Positions 18,990 through 27,774 of a stretch of 64,000 nt of DNA are shown here, in pieces. The position numbers and the translations under genes were made by a program. Below the pieces are notes generated by a model, which was given only the letters and a program-made list of their open reading frames with translations, did not search any database and had not been told where the DNA came from. Origin of the DNA: Eutreptiella sp. 'Long Island Sound 2002' (Eukaryota; Euglenozoa; Euglenophyceae; Eutreptiales; Eutreptiaceae); the NCBI GenBank assembly GCA_964036045.1, contig OZ038381.1:125929708-125993707 (forward strand), given 5' to 3'. How positions within the stretch are numbered: position 1 is the first letter of the stretch; every line of letters begins with the position of its first letter.

Positions 18990-21900
18990 TTAGTTTCGCT
19001 TCTTACGCTGGGACATAGTCTCAGCACGGGTTAGGAGCTGCCCCACGTTGTTCTCAACGAGGTAAGTGCGGAAGATGGGGTTGATACTCCCATCTGGTTG
19101 TATGAAGGCTGACATAGGTTCCCAGGTCGCCTCGGACAACCCATAGCCATCCCACAGGGTAAGGAATTTCCAGCCCTGTTTATACTCGTGGCGAGCAATA
19201 CCTGCAACCACGTAGTAACCATCGACTGCCATCTCATCGGCAGTCATCTCTTCGAGTTCGTCTGCCTCCTCTGGACTGGCAGCGTTCTCTAGGTCTATAC
19301 GTTCAATCTCACTGTCGCTGAGGCGCCACTCATCCCAAGACAAGTCGTCAGGGGAGTGATAGTGCCTCAACTGCTTAGGAGCACATAGCAGTTCACCACC
19401 TAGACGTGGACTGCACCTGACATGGATCCTGGATCCATCTATCCTGATGATACGATAGGGTCCAAAGTAAGGGTCCTGTAGGCAGTTACGTGGCCAGGAG
19501 GTTAGGCGTGAATGGTGTACCAAAACAAGGTCACCAATCTTGAAGCTGGCAGGTCGCCGTAGGCGGTTCCGTCGGCTCTGTTCACGGTCACGAATGTGCC
19601 TCAGGTTAGTACCAGCCTGGTTAGCCAGATACTGCTTGTGTTCTAGCCAATCTCCCACAGGGCTCCTGAAGTCCTCAGGAAAGGGGGTTTTGAAGAACCA
19701 AGCAGGTCGTCCTCCATGGAACAGTTCGTGGGGGGTGAAACCCGTAGAAGAGCTCCGCTGTGAGTTCATGGACAGAACTGCCCAGGGCACTAGGCGTACC
19801 CAGTCCTTGGTGCGCTCCTGTTTCATCAGGATTCTTAAGTTTTGCTCCACCACACGGTTCTGTCTCTCACAGAGAGGGTTAGACGTGTGAGTGTAGGGCA
19901 CACCTGTGGTTACCTCCACGTTGAGGGCATTTAGCACTCGTTTGTACCACCCAGTGTCACTGCGGATGCGTACATCTTCATCAGAGTGCACCTGTTTAGG
20001 TGCTCCATAGGGTTCGAACCATTGTTCGACCAACATTTTTACAGTCTGCTCACCTGTGATTTTCTTATTGCAAGGGAACACACGGGTGAAGCGAGATAGA
20101 CCACAGGTGACCACGAGGCAACTATCATAGCCGCCAAAGCGTGGTAAGCCTTGGATGTAATCCACGTAGAGAAGAGAGTTAGCACAATAGGGTATGGGTA
20201 AGCTGGAGATCAGACCCCTATCCCTACTGTCACTTTGCTTGCTGGCATGACAGCCACAAGCATCCACAATGGTCTGCATACGCGACCTCAATTCAGTCAG
20301 GGTTAGACTAGAGTAGAAAGACTCACGGAAGAAGTCCACTGAGCGATTAGCGCCAGTGTGACCAGAACTGAGATGGGACCACTGTAGGCACCCATCCAGT
20401 CGTGCCTCAGGCACAACAATTCGGTCCTCGTAGAAGAAGTACTGATTGTTTTTATACCACTGGTGCCCGTCAATGACACGGGGTTCGAGACCAGTGTTGA
20501 GGGTTTGGAGAATTTCTTCATACTCTGACTGATAGTCGGTTAGACTCCAACCCTCCAGGATTCCAGCAGTGCGCATGGACAGGTCAAGCTGGACATCCAT
20601 ACGCTGGAAAGCCTCTTTGGCGAGTGCCTCAGAGCTCTCACCAATAAGCGCATCGAAGTTGTTGCGCGATATATAGTCAGACAGTTCATTCTTAATCCCG
20701 GGGATATGATGCACTGTCAGCCTGAACTGGCTCAGGTAAGTCCACCACCGTTTTAGCTTCGCTTTTTCTGGTGGTGGGCCCTTCTGAAAAGACTTCACAG
20801 GCTCCTGGTCACACAGCCAGACAATAGGGTTAGACCCCAGGAGTCGGGATTGTGACGATAGCACCAACATACCGGCCAGGAGTTCCTGGTCATAGGTGCT
20901 GTAGTTGGAACGCGCTTGGTTCCACTTCCAATTCCAGTGTCCCAGTGGCACCAGTCGCCACTCACTGGTAGGATAGTCATGTTTCAACGAACCATCACGG
21001 TTCAGTCCAGTAGTACGATAATGGCAGTGGGTTAGCTCAGCGGGGTTAAGCTCCTGCCATTGGTAGATCGTACCCCCCCCCCCTACATCACTGGCATCAG
21101 TGATCAGGACTATCTCGCCCTCAGGGCGGGGAACTCCCAGGCAGTTGGAGGAGGCAATCTTCTTCTTCAACTCCTGGAAACACTCTTCCTCTCTGGAGGT
21201 CCACCTCCAGGGAGTAGTTTTCTTGATTAGGTCAGTGAGGGGTGCAGAGGAGTAAGTAAAATTGTGGATGTGACGCCGATAGAAATTACAGGCGCCCACA
21301 AAACTCCTCACATCGTGTAGACCCTTCTTAGGGTCATCGCGAATCTGCATGTCCTGTAGGGGCTGCATCTTAGACGCGGCTGGTTTCCACCAGCCATACC
21401 CCACGTCGAAACCCAAATACTCCATCTCCTCTTTCATAAACTCGCATTTTTCGAGTTTGATTCGGAGATGGTTTTCTTGACAGACAGTGAAGAATTCACG
21501 GAGGAGAAGGACATGGTCCTCTTTGGTATTAGTACCCAAACTCACGTCGTCGATGTGAGCCTCCATTTCTGCACCCCGAGAAATCAACTCTTGTACTAGA
21601 GGCCTGCGCCTCAGTATGTACAAAATTTTGTTCATAAGCTCCTGGAAGAGCGCTGGGGCGTTAGCCACCCCGGAAGGCATAATCTTCCACTTGAAGATAC
21701 GACCCTTAGGGGTTATAAAGGCAAGCAGCTCCTGAGCTGCGGCGGTTAGGTCAACTTGCCAGAAACCAGAGCGTTTGTCCATTTTGGTCTTATACCTGCA
21801 TTTGGCAATACGCTCCAGGGTGTTTTCCATGTTAGGAATACTCCCTGAGTGGTTCTGGGTTTTCTTGTTGACCTCACCATAGTCTACAACAAGACGTAGA

Positions 21901-23792
21901 GCAGTCGACCCTGGTTTAGCAACAAGGAAACAGGGGCTGCAGTGATGGGGATAGTCCCCATGTTTGTACTCTTCAACGAGGCCAGCATCAATGCATTCTT
22001 GGATCTGGCGCTCGATTTCTTCAACCTGTTCCTGTGGAGCGGGATAGGGACGACGCCTCACTCGCGTCTTTTCAAATTCTGGTTTCAATTTCAGGTCCAT
22101 CTGGACCAATTTTTTGCAAGATAGGGGAGGCGGCAAGGCGCCGAACACCTCCTCATAGGTTATAAGCAGTTTCTTCAGGCGGGGGTCAAGGTTAAGACTC
22201 TCGACTTTCTGAAGGAAATCCTCCTCAGCATGGAGGTTGCTTTTTCCATGTTCTTTCTTTTTATGCCGATCAGCAGTTTCGGCAGGTCCAGTACCATCGT
22301 CCCACTCAGGGGGACATTGCTGCCCATAGTGTAGAGAGTACACTAGAGGTATCTCAGGATCAGGCAGCGTATAGGACTCATCGTCCTCCTCAGACCAGAT
22401 GGAGTATTTCCAGGTCTGTCTGAGGTATTGCAGCCGCTCTTGGCGCTCAATACCTTCGGCCTTCAGGTACAGCAGCCGTTGGAGTTCTTGCGTGTCATGC
22501 TCAGACAAGGGCATGTTATTAGCAGCAGGCCGTGCCAGAGCATCAGTACTCCGGGCCACGGGTTCACCTGTGTGCACAGGCTGCATGTGTAGCACTGGTT
22601 TCCCAACAGAGGAAGCGGGTTCAGAGGTTGACTCTAGATCTACCTCCTCTAGCAACAGCTGGGCCAGGAAAGCACTATGTTTTAGGTCAACACAGCTGGG
22701 ATCAACAGAGGGAATAGTGCTGGCGATCTCAGACAGTTGGTCGTCAGCATCCTCTTTTACAGCTGCAGGTTCCAGATAGTCATCAGGAGACTCACACCCT
22801 GTAAGTGTGGCAGATAGGTGCTCAGGAGATCGATTTTTGAGATCATAAAGGGTCAGGCCACGATTTTGGGCCATGACCTCTTTTAGTAGCACCTGGTCCA
22901 GGTCACACAGGGGTACAGGATTGAGAGATCCATCGATGATGGACAGGAAACTGGCCCACTCAGGGGCCTGCATAGCTGTGTCTGAGTCCTCAGGCACATA
23001 GATGGGGCCGTCGGGGGGTTGCACTCTTCCCACGGTCATTCGGTCAAGCATACGGCGCCAGTAAGCATGTTCACCAGAGCAACCCCAGTCAGGGGTGCAC
23101 ATAACAACCCTTCCTCCCTCATAAGCGATCTTGGTTAGAACCTTCGCGAGCAGGGAGAAGGGAGGGTTAGCATACGCTAGGCCCATTGCTTTCCAGAAGA
23201 ATCGGAAAGCATTGTTCATTTGTTTCGAGCAGTACAACTGCATGATGTGCTGTTGTTGGCTCGCAAACAATTCCACCTGGATCTCGTCCAGGTTTACCTG
23301 AAGGGCCGCCAGTCCATTTTCGAGAACATGGCGGGCCAGTTGGTAGTTTTCAGTACGATAGTTCGTCTTGGCTGCGTAGCGCAGCCCAGACTCTTTTCGT
23401 CCTGACAGCTCCAAAGGAACGGAGAATAGCCCACTGCCAAAGTCGCAGTGCAAAGAGTAAGGACGCTGTAGGGACAGCATTTTAACCTGGGGGTTTCTTC
23501 TTAGAAAGTCAGTGCCAATGACAATGTCAAAGGCGTCAGTGTCCAACACTCTGCAGTGTTGGGTCACGGTTTCGTCGCCCAGACATATGGTCACATCGAC
23601 CCCCCCCAAGGAATGGATGGTACGCCCATCCCCTACTCTTATGGCCACAGTCTTGGTCTTCCTGAAAGTTTTAAGCAGGCGCCGGGCCACTATGGAAAGT
23701 GTTGCACCGGTGTCAAGCACTGCTCGAAAAACCTGATCCCCAATTTTCACGAGGATCCAGAAAACCAAGTCCTCCTCTTCGGAGCCGCCCCC
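18990..23792 (-). CDS. pol: Gypsy-B Pol: protease, NPP-box domain, RT, RNase H, integrase, chromodomain
   Basis: 1,600 codons after the gag TAG, uninterrupted. Approximate residue positions: aspartic protease 15-125 (VLDTGAT, VIGTDFL); NPP-box domain 154-260 (VELFAS, YANPPFS, TPDWG); acidic linker to about 560; reverse transcriptase 565-815 with catalytic box HIDD instead of YxDD; RNase H 890-1,035 (ITDAS, YDQELLAG, LCDQEP, HHIPG..NELSDY); integrase 1,140-1,365 with HLSSGH and CGCH zinc ligands (Cys pair spaced by one residue) and D,D,E in YVDYIQ, HSDEDV and CERQNR; GPY/F module near 1,442 (YFGPYRI); C-terminal chromodomain 1,525-1,577 (LWDGYG..EATWEP). The last suggests chromatin-targeted integration. 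It has no start codon of its own and is presumably made by readthrough of the TAG at 23,793. It ends with TAA. Confidence 0.93.
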   Translation of the reverse strand, partial: GGGSEEEDLVFWILVKIGDQVFRAVLDTGATLSIVARRLLKTFRKTKTVAIRVGDGRTIHSLGGVDVTICLGDETVTQHCRVLDTDAFDIVIGTDFLRRNPQVKMLSLQRPYSLHCDFGSGLFSVPLELSGRKESGLRYAAKTNYRTENYQLARHVLENGLAALQVNLDEIQVELFASQQQHIMQLYCSKQMNNAFRFFWKAMGLAYANPPFSLLAKVLTKIAYEGGRVVMCTPDWGCSGEHAYWRRMLDRMTVGRVQPPDGPIYVPEDSDTAMQAPEWASFLSIIDGSLNPVPLCDLDQVLLKEVMAQNRGLTLYDLKNRSPEHLSATLTGCESPDDYLEPAAVKEDADDQLSEIASTIPSVDPSCVDLKHSAFLAQLLLEEVDLESTSEPASSVGKPVLHMQPVHTGEPVARSTDALARPAANNMPLSEHDTQELQRLLYLKAEGIERQERLQYLRQTWKYSIWSEEDDESYTLPDPEIPLVYSLHYGQQCPPEWDDGTGPAETADRHKKKEHGKSNLHAEEDFLQKVESLNLDPRLKKLLITYEEVFGALPPPLSCKKLVQMDLKLKPEFEKTRVRRRPYPAPQEQVEEIERQIQECIDAGLVEEYKHGDYPHHCSPCFLVAKPGSTALRLVVDYGEVNKKTQNHSGSIPNMENTLERIAKCRYKTKMDKRSGFWQVDLTAAAQELLAFITPKGRIFKWKIMPSGVANAPALFQELMNKILYILRRRPLVQELISRGAEMEAHIDDVSLGTNTKEDHVLLLREFFTVCQENHLRIKLEKCEFMKEEMEYLGFDVGYGWWKPAASKMQPLQDMQIRDDPKKGLHDVRSFVGACNFYRRHIHNFTYSSAPLTDLIKKTTPWRWTSREEECFQELKKKIASSNCLGVPRPEGEIVLITDASDVGGGGTIYQWQELNPAELTHCHYRTTGLNRDGSLKHDYPTSEWRLVPLGHWNWKWNQARSNYSTYDQELLAGMLVLSSQSRLLGSNPIVWLCDQEPVKSFQKGPPPEKAKLKRWWTYLSQFRLTVHHIPGIKNELSDYISRNNFDALIGESSEALAKEAFQRMDVQLDLSMRTAGILEGWSLTDYQSEYEEILQTLNTGLEPRVIDGHQWYKNNQYFFYEDRIVVPEARLDGCLQWSHLSSGHTGANRSVDFFRESFYSSLTLTELRSRMQTIVDACGCHASKQSDSRDRGLISSLPIPYCANSLLYVDYIQGLPRFGGYDSCLVVTCGLSRFTRVFPCNKKITGEQTVKMLVEQWFEPYGAPKQVHSDEDVRIRSDTGWYKRVLNALNVEVTTGVPYTHTSNPLCERQNRVVEQNLRILMKQERTKDWVRLVPWAVLSMNSQRSSSTGFTPHELFHGGRPAWFFKTPFPEDFRSPVGDWLEHKQYLANQAGTNLRHIRDREQSRRNRLRRPASFKIGDLVLVHHSRLTSWPRNCLQDPYFGPYRIIRIDGSRIHVRCSPRLGGELLCAPKQLRHYHSPDDLSWDEWRLSDSEIERIDLENAASPEEADELEEMTADEMAVDGYYVVAGIARHEYKQGWKFLTLWDGYGLSEATWEPMSAFIQPDGSINPIFRTYLVENNVGQLLTRAETMSQRKKRN
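23010..23330 (-). other. NPP-box (Dam/DIRS methyltransferase-like) domain within Pol
   Basis: Segment between protease and RT with VELFAS, LYCSKQ, a spaced Trp, YANPPFSLLAKVLTK, and CTPDWG followed by YWRRMLDR. The arrangement resembles the phage Dam-type N6-adenine methyltransferase-like domain reported in DIRS retrotransposons (NPP[YFW] box, then a P.W motif). No clear glycine-rich S-adenosylmethionine motif is visible, so activity is doubtful. Equivalent segments are in Gypsy-A (1-1,704 and 60,698-61,480) and Gypsy-C (14,750-14,960). Confidence 0.45.
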
Positions 23793-23795
23793 CTA
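23793..23795 (-). promoter_or_regulatory. in-frame TAG between gag and pol (putative readthrough stop, Gypsy-B)
   Basis: Gag ends VKFPDEE, TAG, then GGGSEEED in the same frame into the protease. The stop is followed by G and a GC-rich stretch (GGGGGCGGCTCC). This is the type used by murine leukaemia virus-like retroviruses (UAG-G plus downstream structure). Confidence 0.65.
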
Positions 23796-25163
23796 TTCCT
23801 CATCAGGGAATTTCACATCGACTCCTGCAGCCATGAGGGACTTGGCCATCCAGGCCAAGCGCCTCTTCTTAGAATTATTCCCCTCAGGGGTAGCGTTATC
23901 CCCTTGGCGCCGCTTCTGGGGGACACCTGCGGCAGGAGCGGGTGTAGCAGCAGGAGTAGGCGTAGCAACGGGCGCTGATGAGCGCCTCTGGGGGTTAGGG
24001 GGTCCAGTCTTACCACCCCCCTTGCCACCTCCTTTACCTTTATCCCCATTCGGGGGATTTCTGGCAGGCGTCGGGTTCTTCTGGCGCTCCGCCTCCTGAC
24101 GCTTGAGTTTGTCACTCTCGCGTTTCTTGATGTGGCATTCGTCCTCATAGTGACGACGCTTGCCACAGTAACCACAGGTGATGGTACACCTGAAGTGGTC
24201 CTGATGGGTCACAGTTTTCCCATCTTTAGTATGCTGCTGACGTTTCATCTGCAGCATACAGCCACTGCGGAGATCACAGTCAGAGGCATGACAAGGTCCC
24301 CCCTTGTCATTGACAGGTCGGCAGTAAAACAGGGGGGGGGTGCCTGCATCAGTTGGAACCTCGTTCATGGCACGTAGGTTGCCCCTCCCTTTACCGCCTC
24401 CCTGGTTGGTGTTAGTGGGATTTTTATGCCCCTTCCCTTCGCCACGTTCAGGGGTAGGGGTACCACCTCGTCCCAAATGCTTCTTGAGGAACTTCTCCAT
24501 GTGGGAGTCGTTCTCTCTCTCAAGAGCTAGCTCAATCAAGAGATCCACCAGTGTATCATACGAGTGGGTCCTGCTCTTCCTCTCAGAGGTTGAGCGGCAA
24601 TCATCCCACGTACGCTGGGGGATCTTACTCATGAGCCACAGGTGGGGCTCAGTGGCTCCGTAGGAGCCCACATTCATCCTCGAAAATAAGTACTCCATGT
24701 CGCACACATACTCAGAAATTCGCGCAGCGGATGGAAACTCCGGGAGCATAGGTAGCTCCTCGATTTGTGTGCGTACGCTGAGGTCAGTCTCATAGACTGG
24801 GAATGTTTTCTCTAACCTCAGGAGTACCTCCGCCCAAGTAGAACAGGTTTTCACAATCTGTTTGACCTGTTTTTGCAAAAATTTCTTTTTGCATGAGCGT
24901 TTTAGCAGTGAACATTTGGTGGCCACATCCACATGGGATTGGCCAGTCAACAAAAGGAACTCCGCAAATTCTTCTGCCCATTCAGGCAAATTTTTAGGGT
25001 CGAACTCCGGCAGTTCGAGCTGGATGTTCGCCTGGGCAATTGGTCTGCCCATCTTCCCACCCCCCGGAGTTAGGCCTGAAGGCGACACGCCGGCAAGTGG
25101 GGCCAGGGCTGACAGCCCTCTTCTCTCACTCTCTGTGACAGGCACGTCCTGTAGGTCCGCCAT
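23796..25163 (-). CDS. gag: Gypsy-B Gag polyprotein
   Basis: 456 codons from the ATG at 25,163 (the frame stays open to 25,217 without an ATG). Residues 50-215 form the capsid-like core (LPEFDPKNLPEWAEEF; FPVYETDLSV; WDDCRSTSERKSR). A Gly/Lys-rich linker follows. Residues 280-343 hold extra cysteines and end in a CCHC zinc knuckle (CGYCGKRRHYEDEC, about 330-343) for RNA binding. The tail is Pro/Ala-rich with a KKRR patch near 435. The start lies 47 bases after the ORF0 stop, so reinitiation or internal initiation would be needed. Similar in plan to the Gypsy-A and C gags. Confidence 0.9.
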
Positions 25164-25209
25164 AGGCACAGTCCTGGAACGGGGGTGAAAGGGGCTGGGG
25201 CAGGTAACC

Positions 25210-25968
25210 TTAGGCAACAGCCTTGAGACCCTCGATCTCTTGAGATCTCTCGGCCGGGGTACTCAGCCCTGGAGAGAGAGAGAGGAACTCAGGCTTGGGT
25301 AAGGGTTCTGCAATACCCAGTTTAGCCTTAATGGCCTCTGATAAGGCCGTCACATCTGGATCTTCGGATCCAGACAGGAATTTGGCCAGCAGCTCGGCCG
25401 TTTGATCCAGGGCACCGTAGGTTGGCCTTGGATGATGTTCTTCGACTCGTGTTGGGCCCACTTCGGGAGCCCTTGGGGTTGGGTACTCAGGTCGTAGTCG
25501 TCTTGGCAGGGATGCAGTAGACGGAGGGCCTGCGTGTGAGTAGGACCCTAGATCCGTACGTGGTCTGGACCCATGTACAGCCAGTGGTTCCTCTCCATCT
25601 TCCCCACGGATGGATTTGTAGTACTCATCGTGCATGATGTACTCATCCATCTTCATCTTCAGCTTCTCATATTCCTCAGGTCCTTCAATGGCAGTTGAGG
25701 ATGAAGCTGGGCAATTGGATCGTGATACTGAAGCAGCCACACGTCTGTGGAGGTGACTGAAGCTGTCTCCACCGTGTGCTGCTAAGGCCTCGGTGGTAAG
25801 GCCTTTATTCTTCTCCGCCCTTCTGCGTTCTGGATCTCCTTGGGACCCAGATGCGCCACTGAGGTGATGTGGTGCTCGGTGTGGTGGTTCACTCATTGGA
25901 TGGACCACACTGCCCATTTGTACTTGGACAGTTCGGATAGGCCAGGTCCTTACACTTGGTGTGGACAT
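25210..25968 (-). CDS. ORF0 of Gypsy-B, upstream of gag, unknown function
   Basis: 252 codons from the ATG at 25,968 to TAA at 25,210. Rich in Pro, Ser, Glu and Arg, with a charged region (EEYEKLKMKMDEYIMHDEYY) likely to be helical, then a C-terminal stretch (DQTAELLAKFLSGSEDPD) that also looks helical. No family recognised. It is the first ORF after the primer-binding site and would be translated first from the genomic RNA. Gypsy-A has an ORF in the same place with different sequence. It is not in frame with gag. Confidence 0.6.
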   Translation of the reverse strand: MSTPSVRTWPIRTVQVQMGSVVHPMSEPPHRAPHHLSGASGSQGDPERRRAEKNKGLTTEALAAHGGDSFSHLHRRVAASVSRSNCPASSSTAIEGPEEYEKLKMKMDEYIMHDEYYKSIRGEDGEEPLAVHGSRPRTDLGSYSHAGPPSTASLPRRLRPEYPTPRAPEVGPTRVEEHHPRPTYGALDQTAELLAKFLSGSEDPDVTALSEAIKAKLGIAEPLPKPEFLSLSPGLSTPAERSQEIEGLKAVA

Positions 25969-26036
25969 TATGGACTTGTTGTTGAGCTTTTGTTCTGCAC
26001 TTCTCAGGGTCGGTTCAAAAGGTCTCAAGGGACTGT

Positions 26037-26047
26037 CTCTGCTACCG
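26037..26047 (-). promoter_or_regulatory. primer-binding site of Gypsy-B
   Basis: CGGTAGCAGAG directly after the 5' LTR on the minus strand. It is complementary to the 3' end of initiator tRNA-Met (CTCTGCTACCA) except for the first base. The Gypsy-A-type site at 26,849 has the perfect form. Confidence 0.65.
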
Positions 26048-26771
26048 GAAATATGTCCTTGGATTATGCCCTAGGTCTTTTGATGTATTCCTGCAAGTTG
26101 GTTTTGTAGTTGAAAACCCCAAACCAAAACAGCAAGTAGAGCAAGGACTGAATATGGATTGAATCAATGAAATCAATCGTTGGTTTTGGAATCCAGTGTA
26201 ACACAGAAGGGCTGCAGATAGACAAAGCAGGTATATGTAGATAGATTCAATCACAAATGGATAAAGCAAAAGGTTTTATATGAAAATTGGTCAGACTCTA
26301 GCCTCAGAGGTTGCAATAGGCACTTCATGTGCACTCTTTTGGGTGAAATGGTGCTGGTTAGGACTGAGGGGCATAGATGTCAGGACCACACAGAAAATGA
26401 TTTGGCCAAGCAACTGAATTCAGAAACAGTTACAAAGTGGGACCACAATAAGTGGTAGTATCAATTGAGTATAGGGGTCTTGGGGTGGGAGACCACTTAG
26501 GCTTAACCTCCAAGGCCCACAAGCATGGAATGCCTGATTTATTTTGGTATGACCTCCATGAAGGAAAGTACCTCCGCTCAGTTGAGTGGTAGGGGTGAAC
26601 TTCATGGGGGGGCTAGGGTCACAACCCTAGTTACTTTGAGAAAGTGTACTTTAGGCTACAAAAGAGAGATAAAAACACTTAAGTTTGTCTCAGCATCAAC
26701 AAAGGGTTTTAAGGGGGGCTTAGCCTGGATCAAGCCCTCCAAGAGAGACATGGCAGTGACTTTTTCTTACT
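26047..26771 (-). repeat. 5' LTR of Gypsy-B
   Basis: 725 bp, direct repeat of 15,654-16,378; followed on the minus strand by the primer-binding site and flanked on the outer side by AGCAG. Confidence 0.88.
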
Positions 26772-26848
26772 AGCAGCAAGAGCAAGCAGGGGCATCAACA
26801 AAACAATATCATCAAAGCAATCAGCAGTGAAAGCCTGTTCTAACGTTC

Positions 26849-26859
26849 TGGTAGCAGAG
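26849..26859 (+). promoter_or_regulatory. primer-binding site (initiator tRNA-Met type)
   Basis: TGGTAGCAGAG, an exact complement of the usual 3' end of initiator tRNA-Met, located just after the LTR end and upstream of ORF0. Confidence 0.65.
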
Positions 26860-26944
26860 ATTTTCAGGCTTTGCGTACCTGCAACCCCGTGCAGTACAAC
26901 CAGTACGTCGAGACTGACTCCACTGAGGGGCGAAAAAATACGAT

Positions 26945-27487
26945 ATGGACACCAAGGACACTGTCGAGACGACAGCGCCCTAAGTGGCACCAGCCAAGCC
27001 AGGGCCAGCGCCCCAACCTGCTGGTGAACCTGAACCTGAGGAGCCTGTACATTCAGTGTCCTTAAGTGGGCTCGGGGATGATTCTCTGGAGGGTCTGAGA
27101 GCTGCCTTCGGTGGTCTATCCTTGCGAGGACCTGAAGGCAAGGAGAAGGAGAAGGAGAAGCAAGCAGTGGACATGGGAGCCGAAGAGGTATACCCTGGAG
27201 ATGGATACGGACCATCCGACGAGGCGCCCTTCGAGGACACACCTGTGGAGAGCGCGTCGAGCGCCTCTGATTTCCCTGCAGTACCCTCTCCAACCACAAC
27301 TACACTCCGAGCCACAAATCCAGCTACATCCTCACCCACAACCACTCCACCTATGGCTGAGGGTCTAGGCTTTACTGGGATGCCTTACCCCACCGTATGG
27401 TGTGACACCAGCCACGACTGTGCCACCTATGGCAACTGCAGTCAGCGAACCGGTGGCATCCAGCTCCACCTACACCGGTGTTCCTGA
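26945..27487 (+). pseudogene. ORF0 remnant of a Gypsy-A-type element
   Basis: Starts with ATG (MDTKDTVETTAP) as in copy 1 (MDTKKED), then a TAA at 26,981-26,983, then the frame continues to a TGA at 27,485. It retains DDSLEGLRAAFGGLS and TTPPMAEGLGFTGMP. The early stop and the frame change relative to copy 1 after TGMP mark it as decayed. Confidence 0.6.
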
Positions 27488-27748
27488 GCCTATGCCGTGC
27501 CGCTATGAAGATGGCTATCACAGACTAGCTGCAGGCGTGTACATGACTGGGATACCTGGCTAAGCGGCACCTGAACCTGGCTATACTATGCCAGCACAGG
27601 GTTTCACTTCTCTGAGTGGCCTACGTGTCACTGAGTCTCTGGGTGGAAGGAGTAGGGGATCCGGAAGATCCCCCAAACAGAACCCTGACGCGGTCGGAGA
27701 TACGATAGGTTCTCAGAGGAGCCACCTCTGAAATTGTTGGTGATCTAA

Positions 27749-27774
27749 CTTAAGGTTTGAGGTTTGAGGTTTGA
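27749..27774. repeat. short (TTTGAGG)n tract at the island edge
   Basis: Three to four copies of a 7-bp unit (GGTTTGA) lie exactly at the junction between gypsy sequence and the GC-rich island. On the minus strand this reads as (CCTCAAA)n, which could be the 3' tail of a LINE inserted in minus orientation. Confidence 0.5.

Larger units (their letters stand above)
15654..26771 (-). mobile_element. Gypsy-B: full-length, apparently intact chromodomain LTR retrotransposon
   Basis: About 11.1 kb. Both LTRs are 725 bp with roughly a dozen differences by eye. AGCAG occurs on each side (15,649-15,653 and 26,772-26,776). In transcript order: 5' LTR, primer-binding site matching initiator tRNA-Met, ORF0, gag, in-frame TAG, pol, 2.6 kb noncoding region, polypurine tract, 3' LTR. 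It sits inside an older Gypsy-A-type LTR. ORF0, gag and pol have no unexpected stop or frameshift, so it may be capable of autonomous movement. Confidence 0.9.
26772..27748 (+). mobile_element. Gypsy-A-type fragment: LTR end, primer-binding site and ORF0
   Basis: Continuation of the LTR interrupted at 15,653: LTR end at 26,777-26,848, then the primer-binding site, leader and an ORF0 remnant. After about 27,640 the sequence still resembles the Gypsy-A stretch between ORF0 and gag, and it stops where the GC-rich island begins. Everything from gag onward is missing. Confidence 0.75.

Noticed and set aside
27749-27774. a telomere
   Set aside because: Only three to four units, internal, and flanked by unrelated sequence on both sides.
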